From Podocnemis expansa (taxonomy: Eukaryota > Chordata > Testudines > Podocnemididae), in contig ML681963.1 in the NCBI GenBank assembly GCA_007922195.1, positions 58,692,584 through 58,756,583 of the forward strand: a DNA stretch of 64,000 nt, in the 5' to 3' direction. Below, one piece after another: positions 44,131 through 54,420 of this stretch (position 1 is its first letter; each line of letters begins with the position of its first letter). The notes beneath the pieces are model-generated. The model saw only the letters and a list, made by a program, of their open reading frames with translations. It was not told where the DNA came from and made no database searches. Both the position numbers and the translations under genes were made by a program.

Positions 44131-47106
44131 AGGCTATGTATCTGGCACAAGTGAGGCCCTATCTTGATGGACTCAATCAAAAATCTGAACAAAGTCACTT
44201 CCCCAAAACCGGGAACTGAGTTTAAGTGTTTGTTGCTATTATGGTTGGGTGAGATGCTTCTGAAAACATGAATGATTATATTAACCAGTTTTCTACTTTC
44301 TGACGGCCAAATCACCATCTAAAACAATTTTTGACTTCTTACATCCTATACTATTAGCTGCTGGTTTAAAGAATATTTAATAAAATGCTATAAGACTAAT
44401 TTCAACTCAAGACCTTTCCTTTAGTTAATCAAATTAAAAGAACCTTAGGAAAGATAGGACAGGTTGCCTGATAATCTGCAACTTAACAAAGGTTTGTTCT
44501 CTACTCTCATTTTCCTACCTTCATTTTAAACGGCTGAATTTTAAAGGCAGTTTTTCCATAAATTCTCCTCATTTTCTATAGTCTATAGAAGATTTTTTTC
44601 TGGTCTTGTCAGAATCTTTTCTTTTCCTTCCCTCAGTCTCGTGGCTATTGCTTACATTCATTAGATGCAAGGTTTTGTACTCCAAGTATCCCAAGAGGAA
44701 AGAACTAAATCAACTAAAATAAAGCATGAACAAATGACTTTTCTTACAGCCTTATATCAAAACACACTGGGCAGAGCCCACAGCCTTTTTCCTGGAATTT
44801 GAAGGGGATTCAGGATGAAGAATGAAGCTTAGATTTTGAACAGAGGTAATTTCTGAAGGTGGAATCATAGCTTAAGTAACTCTCCAGAGAATTTTGCTGA
44901 TGCAAAGCTAACAAGACATTGTGATAATTTTTTAGGAACTGGCCTCATTCCAGGCTGGATTTTAAACACAGATTATAGAGCAAACACCATCCCCCACAAG
45001 TATTAAAGAAGAAGAAAATAACAGTACAGGGGCTGCAAAAATGGTCTCTATTGTGGGACCAAAATACGTCAATCAAGCAGGTTGACAGGCATCAGAGATT
45101 GACAGACAGGCCCTCTCTCTTGACTTCAGTTATCTGGGGGAATGGGAAAAGTGTCTGCAAGAACATGTTAAATTGCCAAAGTCATTACCAGTCACCAATT
45201 ACCAAAGAAAAGATAACAAGGTGTATTTTAGAAAAATCGATGCAACAACATGCATTTCAATAAAGCGAGTTTTTCAGAACTTTAGAAAACAAAATGAACT
45301 ATTTAGGGAATACACAGTGATTTTCATTGAATACCAAACATTCTGCTACACTAGTAAGCTTTGGAGAGTCATCACTATTCTCTTTATATTTTAGACCAGT
45401 GCCAGAGGTCAACCAACAGAATATTTCTCTGTTTGTTTCTTCTTAAATTTGACTTAAAGAAAAAAAGTGAATTCTCCATCCTAGTGATTACATATCAGGT
45501 TCAGAGCTGGGCAAATTGGAACCAAAAAAGCCAGTGTGGTTTCCAAAATGCATTTATTGTGCTCTTAGGAGTGAATTACACAAAATGTAAATGGGTTCTG
45601 ATAAAAAATGGAAGTTACCCCTATGTGTGCCAAATTTGCCCATTTGTATCACTCAATCAGAAGAGAACCCCATATGGATCCGATCAGATCCACAGTGATC
45701 TTGAGATGGGCTGTAGAAGCATGAAATAGCACAGCCATCCTTCTGACCTGGGATTATCACATTTTAGATGCAACTCGCTGTTACAGAGAAACTGGGAAAC
45801 CAACAGCTGTAACTTTTTGGTTTCTTAGGGAAGTAATTAAAATATCAGCTCATATGCATCTAAAATATAGAGCTAACTACATTTTTTGTGTTATTCAGTT
45901 ATTCTAAGCACAGTTTTAATTTTTTAGTAACACTTTGTGGTTTACTTCTCAGTAGCCTTATCTGCTTGTAATGGAGAGAACAGAGGCTTTTCTCCCTATT
46001 CCCTTTATACATCTCTAGGCTGTAAATGACTCAGTTTACTTTGGCTGAATATCCATTAGAATTTATGGTAGATTGATTTATTCTTCAAGAATAAGTAGGT
46101 TTTTGTTTGTTGTTTTAAAAAATAATTTTCCATAATTTTAATTCTTTAAAGAGTTCACATTCCTCTTTAAATTCTGCAACTCTCAGACATATTACATGTC
46201 ATCAGGAATAGATGCATTCACAGCACCTATCACTGGAGGTGAAGAAACTAACCCCCCCACAAGAAGCCAGAAAACTGCTCACTAAACAAGTTGAAAACTC
46301 CTCTAAGATTATTCAGTCCACATGCCAAATATGAAATAATTGAGGCTGGGTTAGCTGAGTTACAGCTACATGAGACATGATGATTGTTTCCCAAATTCTT
46401 GCAACGGTTGGCAAGTGTTCTCACTTTTGTACAATGACCCAATAAAAGCCCTATGGGACACTTAATTACCACTTAAGCCATGTTTTTGAGGGCATAAATG
46501 GTGGATAAGTCTTGTGCTGATCCTCACCATGGGGTAAATTAATCCCTAATATTTTAGCAGGGCGTCTAACTCATCTCAAGATGTCAAACCCAGATCCTTC
46601 AAGTGAGACATCTTTTATTTCAAAATACAAGGAACTTGATTCCAGTTTTGTATTAAGAGACAGAACATAATACTTTTTATTGTAAAGGACGAAGATATGC
46701 ATGTCTGAAAACACTTTCTGTTGTGTTTCTCTCACTAAGTATAGGGGGTGGGGAAGCAACAGCAACAACACACCCCAAAAACATTTTCCAGGAACACTGA
46801 TGAAACCAAATGCTCTTTTCAACAGCATTTCTGTACAGTACCTTTTGGGAATTACGAGACAGGGGCATATAACTCAGTGATTTATGATAAGACGTGGATT
46901 TGTATTCTGGGGAATGGAACCACTGTCTCAATTCGTAGTTTAAAAATTGCACATTACAAGTAAGGTGGAATTTTCAAAACACTCAGCATTGTGCTAACTC
47001 CGTTCTCATTTAAATTAACCACTGAGCATTTCTGAACATCCTAGCCATAGCATAGATTTATACATTGCCCCCCATTTAAAAAAGAAACAGCATAAACAAA
47101 CAACAG
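44131..47106. other. Unannotated AT-rich stretch
   Basis: About 3 kb with no gene, RNA or transposon I can support. Confidence 0.4.
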
Positions 47107-47881
47107 TGTAACACCCTTGTGGCCAGATAGAGTCTGCCCTGCAGGCAGCCCTGGCCAGGCTAGGGGGTGCGCGGGGACGCAGCAAGGAGAGCCCCTTTGC
47201 CCTAGGGGCACCTGGTCCAAACCCCCCAGAGTGACCACACACACACTGGGATAGCACACAGATTATGGGAATGGGGAAGGTTTATTTACAGAGGGGCAGA
47301 GGAGAAACCAACAGGAGAGAGGGGGCAGCAGTAACACAGAGTAACAGCTAACACAGGGCCCTGCAGGCCAACAGTGCATCACAGTGAGCTCTGTATCTGC
47401 ACCCTGAGTTCAGGAGTCCTAGCACAGCTCCAGTCCAGTGTTCAGTCCAGCAGCTCCTGGTTGTCTTCGGCGCCAGCAACTTTCCCAGCAAAAACCCTCT
47501 GATGCCTCTTCTGCCACTCTCTGCAACCACAGAGTGACACCCTTCCAACTTAATTAACTACAGCCTCCCTCTTAGTCCCAGGCCCTGTACTCACAGCCCC
47601 ACGGCTCCAGATGGCCAGTCACTGGGTCCAGCTCTGTCCTTAGGAGACTCTTCCCAGCACAGTGCCCTCCAGTGGGTGCTGGCCTGGCATCCCAGGTCAG
47701 CTGCTTTGTCCTCCCTGGCTTCAGGCAGAGCCTCTCTCTCCTGCTCCCTTCTTGCTGCTTCCCCCCAGGACCTCTGGCTGCAGCCCCTTCTCCTCAGCTC
47801 CACACCGTCCTTTCAGGACAATCAGTCCCATCCCCACAGGGCTAAAGGAACCGTGCTCTTTAAGACCCCAAAGGGGTTACA
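47107..47881 (-). mobile_element. Probable solo LTR
   Basis: 775 bp with inverted ends TGTAAC...GTTACA. On the minus strand it begins TGTAACCCCTTTGGGGTC and carries AATAAA at about 47280, near its 3' side, as in an R region. GC-rich. No matching flanking duplication (AACAG left, TTAGC right), so confidence is limited. Confidence 0.6.
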
Positions 47882-48239
47882 TTAGCAAAAGTAAATCCAA
47901 AAGAATTGTGAACCATTAATGACAACTAATTTGCAAGTGTTAATAAGGTGGCAATTAGGAATATTTGTTTTATAAAAAGCTATTATTCTAATCATTTATG
48001 TTCATCTGAGTAATTTTATTATGCTCATTTATAAATTGACAGTCATCTATTGTGGATGGTTTGCAGCATCATTAATAGACTAAGTCACTAAGACTTCATG
48101 AGTCGAATTTTAAATCTTTTGAATTCCACACAGGAATCTGAAATGACTAACGAATATCTAAATTGTAATAAGTATCCAGCTGCAACACTGATCATCGCAG
48201 TTGCTCCTCAACATTTAACTGAGCATTAAGAAATCTATT
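47882..48239. other. Unannotated AT-rich stretch
   Basis: ATTA-rich single-copy-looking DNA; possible conserved noncoding element, untested. Confidence 0.3.
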
Positions 48240-48242
48240 CAA

Positions 48243-48644
48243 GCTGTGTTCACACACAGGGGGTTATTTTGATACGGTTGTTTCGAAACAACTTGTATCG
48301 AAATAACACCTTATTTCGAAATATCTTTATTCGAATTAACAGTTTGTTAATTCGAATTAAGGAAAAAAGCTCAAAGTGAAATAGCAGGTTCAGGCAACAG
48401 TTATTTCGAAACAAGTCACTGTTGTTTCGAAACAACATGTTCGCACGGCGTTGTTTCAAAACAATTGTTTCGAAACAACGTTGTTTCGTCCCCGCATGGG
48501 GTTTAACTTGTTTCGAAACAACGCCGTTGTTTCGAAACAACAGGACCCATTGTTTCGAAACAACCGTGCATTGTGTGAACAGCCTAAATCTTATTTCGAA
48601 ATAACCTCTGTTGTTTTGAAATAAGAGGGCTGTGTGAACACAGC
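48243..48644. mobile_element. TTCGAA-palindrome MITE, 402 bp
   Basis: 3-bp duplication CAA (48240-48242 and 48645-48647). Terminal inverted repeat GCTGTGTTCACACA, 14 bases perfect. Around eleven TTCGAA-type words, mostly TTGTTTCGAAACAA, some TTATTTCGAAATAA and TTCGAATTAA. CpGs are largely intact, which suggests a younger copy than 38650-39129. Confidence 0.88.
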
Positions 48645-48647
48645 CAA

Positions 48648-49306
48648 TGAGACTAGCTTCCACTAAACATCACTGGCTCTGAGGTGCAAAACATCCGGAT
48701 GATTGTAGGCCCAGACAATTGGATGGATGAAAAGAAGTCTGCACTGACTACCCTTCCAGCCTTCCTAAAATAGTTACCTCTAAAAAGGGACAATCCCTGG
48801 AGAATCTGGACAGGCACCAGCCCTAACTGGTAGACAGAACAAAGGCACCAGGGGCATGCAGAAGAGCAGGCAAGCAAGGGCACAGGCCCACCCCAATAAT
48901 CATCCATGGCAAAGAGCTTCTCTGGCCCCAGGGCCACAGTGGCATGGGAGAGCAAACTCATCACATGGCCAAAGGAAGGGAATAGAAAGCTTCTTCCAGG
49001 ATTGGGAAGGTGGGGCGGGGGGACAGGTTGAAGTTAAATACCTGCTCACGCTCTAAGCAGTCATGGTATGCCACATTCAACCCTGCAGCACCGAATGAAA
49101 AGTTAGAGCTGACAGCAGAACACTCCCAGGGTCCAGGTCACTTCACAAAACTTATCTCCACTACCTAGAACAGTAGGACTATACTACCACTAGGAGCACA
49201 GTTCCCAGTGCAGGCAGGCAGGCAGACATGCTAGCTCTGTTCAAGCTAGTGTGCACTAAAAACAGCAGCATAGCCCAGGGTAGAGCAGGTGGCAGCTCAG
49301 GCTAGC
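48648..49306. other. Unannotated stretch
   Basis: No gene or repeat recognised. Confidence 0.4.
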
Positions 49307-49316
49307 TGCTTGAATA

Positions 49317-49646
49317 GTTCCAAAAGGGCAGCCGTGTTAGTCTAGTCCAGCAAAAAAAAAAAGAGTCCTGTGGCACTGAAAGACTAACCTTTATTTTTCG
49401 TATGAGCTTTCGTGGGAGAAAATCCCACTTTGTCAGATGCTTTGAAGATGAGTGAACTTACAGAGTGGAAAGAAAATAAATGCAAGGGAGTGATTTGCTG
49501 TTACTGTATGTCCTGATCCCATGTTTTACACTCCCTTGCATTTATTTTCTTTCCATTCTGTAAGTTCCCTCATCTTCAAAGCTTCTGATATAGTGGGATT
49601 TTCTCCCACGAAAGTTCATGTGAAAAATAAATCTGTTAGTCTTTAG
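49317..49646 (+). mobile_element. Palindromic SINE-like repeat, long-armed, 330 bp
   Basis: Flanked by TGCTTGAATA (49307-49316) and TGTTTGAATA (49647-49656), 9 of 10 alike. Head 'gggcagccgtgttagtctag', then 'gagtcctgtggcac', GAGCTTTCGTGGGAGAAAAT and a unique inner arm (CAAGGGAGTG), a loop near 49500-49530, and the reverse complement of the arm back to CTGTTAGTCTTT. Arms total about 120 bp. Confidence 0.83.
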
Positions 49647-49912
49647 TGTTTGAATATAAACTCTCTATGACCCCTAAGACATGAGCTGTCATCTAAGTAA
49701 CTCCCAGCTACTCTGCTATTTTTAGTACACTAGCTCTAGCAGAGCTCATGCTGGAAAGCACACTCCCAGCTGCAGCCAAGACTTTCCCATGGCACAGAGC
49801 ATCTGCAACTGCCAGAGGGCCTCACAGTGTGAGTTGCCTTCTGCCTGCTTCCCAGTATCACTGCTCCTTTCACTGAAGGGCAGAGGAAGGCATGGTGCAA
49901 TGTAGTCTAACC

Positions 49913-50160
49913 CAGGGCTGGATTACCGCATACAGTGCAGATTGTAGGAGCTGAAGTCCTGGGCCCCCTGCCCCTATAGTCCTTGCATTAATCTGCCCCC
50001 CACCCCACTCAGTCCCCCCAGCACCAGGAGGTGGGGAAGCCTTGGGCCAGAGGCCGGGCTTTGTATTCTTACCCTACCCCTGGGCCAGCTAGTCCACCCT
50101 GGGGGTGGAACAGTGCCTGTTCCCTCTGCTCTACTCCAGAGGTGAGGCCATGGCTGGCAA
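49913..50160. mobile_element. Probable hAT-type nonautonomous element
   Basis: Starts CAGGGCTGGATTACC like 25326. Candidate 8-bp duplication GTCTAACC (49905-49912) and GCCTAACC (50161-50168), one mismatch. The right end lacks a clean CTG terminus, so it may be damaged. Confidence 0.55.
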
Positions 50161-50168
50161 GCCTAACC

Positions 50169-50513
50169 CTATCTAAAACGAGAACTCAAAGAGGCAGAAT
50201 CAGGCACATTTAGCAGGCAGGAAAGTCACTCAGATAAGAACCATCAAGATCAGGAATCAAAACAAGAACTACTCAGCACAAAATAAGAGATAAAATTTAA
50301 TACAAAAAGAACATATCTGGTTAACTGGGCAACCATAAAGTTGAGAAATGCCAAAGTTAACATTTCACATATAGATGTAATATTGCTCCTTGTGCATATG
50401 CTCCCTTTTATGATCATTACAAGGAGACTTACTATTTCTCAAATAATGCATTGTCATTTCAAAACTTTTTCCCTAGAATATTAGCTATGTGCAGGGAGTA
50501 TATTGCAGGGGTC
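50169..50513. other. Unannotated stretch
   Basis: AT-rich, nothing recognised. Confidence 0.4.
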
Positions 50514-50725
50514 ACCAAACTATTGCTATTAAGCTGAATGTGTCTCTTTCACAGTTGAAGTGTAGCTTGCAAGCCCTCCTCTTCCCTTCTGCCCCATTCT
50601 CTGCCTAACAGACTGGGACAGGGAACTTGGAGCTTCCTCCTGGTGGCTGGAAGAAAAAAAAAAAGGCTGGTGAATTTTGCTAAGAGGGGAAAGTGTCTTG
50701 GTGCATCAGTAAGTTTGGCCACCCA
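50514..50725. mobile_element. Probable hAT-derived repeat
   Basis: Begins near CAGGGGTCACCAAACTATTG and ends near AGTTTGGCCACCCATG, an inverted CAGGGGTxxCCAAACT-like pair of hAT type. No convincing 8-bp duplication found; ends are approximate. Confidence 0.5.
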
Positions 50726-52249
50726 TGCAACACTGTTCTGTAATGCTTTGAAATATTCTCTCCCTTATGTCATTAATAGAGAGAAGCAGTATTAGCATGT
50801 CTTTACTGAAAGACTATCAGTTGTCTATAAAATCTATATTTTAATAAGGTTGTAAGTACCTGTATATGAAATATTTTCAACCAACACTGCCACCTTCTTT
50901 TAGTATAATTCAGGACTATTCAAGTGCAATTTTAAAAGCTTGTTTTCAATGAGGGTTACCCCATGCCAGATTTCAACTTCCATCTCACATCTGTCTCCCT
51001 CAAAAAAGTCAGATCATCAAATTCTGCCAAGTCTATACATGAGCAGAATAGGGAGATCAGAATGGAAAACACACTGCCTCCCTCCTTGAACAAGTCGTTG
51101 CCACTACCGTCAGTTATTTGTCATACAGACACTACAGTGAAGGATTAGGTGAGGTTAGATTAAGGTGGATTTGATTAGATAGAAAATTTGTCAAATTCCA
51201 ACTACCCTAAAAGTAACTCTTCTGTCCTAGGACTGGGCTAGTCTACAAGTACTAGATTTCCCAGCAAAGTTACCCTTAGTGCTGTTATAGACTTTCTTTC
51301 CACTTGCAGACTGTCTTTAAACTCTCCTTACCTTTCCTGTTCTCCAGGCCAGAAAGGCTACTGCCAGAGAGCCACTCACATACACCCTATGTTCACCAGA
51401 CCACAAACAGCCAATACCACAGTGAAAGGATTAGCATTCAGGAGTTGTGAATATGGAGAGTGAAATACTAGTTTCAGATTTATTCAGCGTAACACTGTTC
51501 TTCTATAGTAGCTTCCCAATGAGGATTCCCAACCTCTGCAGAGACAGTGTTTATTTCAATATTCTGTGTGTCGCTCTCCCCAAGTTATTGAGGCACAGGA
51601 AGGTTGAGTGACTGGGAGCAGAACTCAGCTTTTCCAGCCCCAAGTCCTGTATGTTAATAACTGGACTATGCTTCTACCTCCACATATGTCAGGAATATCC
51701 CCATGACCTAAGGCATATCTATACCTGCAAGGGACAACTAAGATAAAATATATGTCCTAAGGAAAGCTGTGACCTTTTCCCCCTACATTTTAATCATTAA
51801 TAATTATTTTTCAATATTATTTATTCATTCAAAGTTAAACAGAAGGACCATCTCAAACTGTGAACACTATTTTAAAAAATATGCATACACAAAAACAGGC
51901 TCTGGGAATTACCTGCAGATAAAGTTACCCTGCCAGCAATAGAAACAAACATGAATACAGTAAACTCCACTATAGTAGGCCTGCTTCAGCCCCCACGAAG
52001 GAGGAATTTATGTAATAGGGTTAATTACTGCTTATTAATTACAAAGAGAAGTTGCATGGTACAGCAGATATAGCACAAGATTGGCTAGTTACTAATAATA
52101 CACAAAGCCTATTCATATGAGTGTGATGGCAGATAGGTATTAATAGTACTGTGACACATTTGAAACTATTTTTTTTGTAATAAGAAATGAAAACAGACAA
52201 ATTTTAATAGACTCATTATACTCTTATAATAAAAATCAATTGGCAGCAA
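50726..52249. other. Unannotated stretch
   Basis: No gene seen. Around 51560-51690 the text 'aggcacaggaaggttgagtgac' followed by 'gcagaactcag' resembles a reverse-oriented MIR/CORE-type SINE, too decayed to be sure. Confidence 0.35.
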
Positions 52250-52897
52250 TAACAAGAACAAATCATGTCAAACCAACCTGATAGCTTTCTATGACGTGGT
52301 AACAAGCCCTGTGGATAGAGGGGAAGTGGTAAATGTGGTATATCTACACTTCAGTAAGGCTTTTGATGCAGTCTCACATCACCTTTTCATTAACGAACTA
52401 AGGAAGTACCACCTGGATGGAGCAAAAATAAGATGGGCGTAAAACTGGTTGGATAACCACTCCCAGAGAGTAGTTATGAATGGTTTGCAGTCATGCTTGA
52501 AGGGTATAACAAGTAGGGTACCACAGGGATCTGTTCTGGGTCTGGTTCTGTTCAGTATTTTCATCAATGATTTAGATTACAGCATAGAAGGTACACTTAC
52601 AAAGTTTGCAGATGATACGAAGCTGAGAGGGATTGCAAGTGCTTTGGAGGATAGGATAGCAATTCAAAATGATTTGGACAAACAGGTGAAATGGTCTGAG
52701 GTAAATAGAATGAAATTCAATTAGGACAAGTGCAAAGTGCTCCACGTAGGAAGGAAAAATCCATTGCACACATACAAAATGGGCAATGACTGTCTAGGAA
52801 GAAGTACTGCAGAAAGGGATCTGGGTGCCATAGTGGACCACAAACTAAGTATGAGTCAATAGTGTAATGTTGCAAAAAAAACCCCAAAAAACCACAC

Positions 52898-53416
52898 ATG
52901 AGTCTGGGGTGTATTAACAGGAGTATTGTAAGAAAGACACGAGAAGTAATTCTTCCACTCTGCTTGGCCCTGATTAAGCCTCAACTGGAGTACTGTGACC
53001 AGTTCTGGGTGCATCATTTCAGGAAAGATGTGGACAAATTGGGGAAAGTCCAGAGAAGAGCAACACAAATGATTAGAGGTCTGGAACACCCAACTTTCAA
53101 GGAAAGACTGAAAGAGAGGTGTTTGTTTAGTCTGGAAAAGAGACGACTGAGAGGGGACACGATAACAGTTTTTAAGTACCTAAAAGGTTGTTACGAGGAG
53201 GGAGAAAAGATATTCTCCTTAACTGCTGATGATAGGACAAGAAGCAATGGGCTTAAATTACAGCAACAGAGTTTTAGGTTGGACATTAGGAAAATATTCC
53301 TAACTGACAGGGTGATTAAACACTGGAATAAGTTGCCTGGGCAGGTTGCAGAATCTCTATCATTGGAAATATTTAAGAGCAGGTTAAGGCAGACACCTGT
53401 CAGTGATGGCTTATAA
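52898..53416 (+). pseudogene. CR1 ORF2 C-terminal remnant
   Basis: 172 open codons covering the region after the catalytic motif: CINRSIVRKTREVILPL, KPQLEYCDQFWV, RATQMIRGLEH, RRLRGDTITVFKYLKG and [11 protein letters not shown]. The ATG is not a real start; frame breaks lie just upstream. Ends at the natural ORF2 stop region a few bases before the hAT insertion. Confidence 0.9.
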
Positions 53417-53425
53417 GGGTACTTG

Positions 53426-54329
53426 CAAGGGTTAAAGTTAAGAGGGAATGCACTGGAACGCCATTCTGGGGCCCACAAATTTCAGAGGCCGGCATTCTGG
53501 GGCCCCTGAAAATAGAATAATGGGGCAGAACGCAGTCCTGTAGCATTCTGGTGCATTCCCCCTTACTTCCCCTCTGCAAACACTTCCCCCCACTTGCTCT
53601 GCTCCCAGCCAGCATGGCAGCCTTGCCCCCACACCATGTGCTCTTCCACCCACAACCGCCTCACAGTTGCTGCTCCTGGCCACGCTGCTTCTGCTGCTTG
53701 CCCCGCGTCTTGGGGAGTCCGAGAGCCAGGAGGGTAAGTACAAGGTGTTGTGCCATGCTGAGCCACTGATCAGGGGTGGGAATGGAGAGGTCTGGAGCAA
53801 TGTGAGTCGCTGGGGCAAGGGTTTGGGATGGGGAGCTGGGAAGGGATGGAGAAAGTTAGGGGGCTGGGGAGGGGTGGAGGGGATTATTAAGGGCGTGAGT
53901 GGTGACTGGGTGGGGAGCTGGGGAGGGATGGAGTAAGTTGGGGGGCAGGAGTGGGGGCTAGGGATGGAGGGGGCTGGAGAGGTGCAGAGGGGGTTGGAGG
54001 TCTGAAGGGGTGGACAAAAGATGGAGGAGTTGGGGTTGGGGGTTAGGAGGGCTGGAGTGTGGACTTGGGGGCAGGGAGCTTGAGGAATGGGGATGGGGGC
54101 TGACGAAGACATGGGGAAAGAGGGGTCTGATGTGGGCTCTAGTGGACAAGGTTGGGGTGATATTGTGGATTTGAGGTTGTGCTTAATTTGTGCAGAAAGA
54201 GCTGGTGGGATTCAAAAACACCTCCCTGGGCTGAGGCCCACACATGCATGAAGGGGGCCTGGACAATGCGGGAAGGGGGCCCAGACATTGGGAGAGTTCT
54301 GGGACCTGTCAAATTATATTTAACCACTG
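53426..54329. mobile_element. hAT-type nonautonomous transposon, 904 bp
   Basis: Perfect 8-bp duplication GGTACTTG (53418-53425 and 54330-54337) within a CR1 3' end. Ends CAAGGGTTAAAGTTAA and, inward from the right, CAGTGGTTAAATATAA. The interior is GC-rich; 53770-54130 is a G-rich, nearly C-free run on the plus strand (repeats of GGGGTGGAG-type). Proline-rich minus-strand frames there are composition artefacts. Confidence 0.92.
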
Positions 54330-54420
54330 GGTACTTGGTCCTGCCATGAATCCAGGGGACTGGACTAGATGACCTCTCATGGTTCTTTCTAGCTTATATG
54401 ATTCAACGATTCTAATATAA

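Larger units (their letters stand above)
52250..54420 (+). mobile_element. CR1 LINE, 5'-truncated, interrupted by a hAT
   Basis: Decayed reverse transcriptase and C-terminus from about 52250: [34 protein letters not shown], then LEYCDQFWVHHF and RGLEHPTFKERL. Stops at 52439, 52722 and 52859 and frameshifts near 52880. It reads into GGGTACTTG at 53417, then resumes at 54338 with TCCTGCCATGAAT and a tail ending near 54420 (ATTCAACGATTCT). Older than the copy at 40230. Confidence 0.9.

Noticed and set aside
47107..47881. piggyBac- or hAT-type DNA transposon
   Set aside because: No TTAA or 8-bp duplication; TGTAAC/GTTACA ends and an AATAAA near one end fit an LTR better, though without a duplication this stays tentative.
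48271..48610. CRISPR-like array of regularly repeated palindromes
   Set aside because: Spacing is irregular, repeats are internal to a MITE with inverted ends and a target duplication, and the genome is eukaryotic.
49317..49646. Two independent SINE insertions in opposite orientation
   Set aside because: One target duplication encloses both arms and the inner arm sequences pair with each other, so a single palindromic insertion explains it better.
53438..54112. 224-codon proline-rich minus-strand frame
   Set aside because: It is the complement of a G-rich, C-poor tract inside a hAT element with perfect target duplication; low stop density follows from composition.
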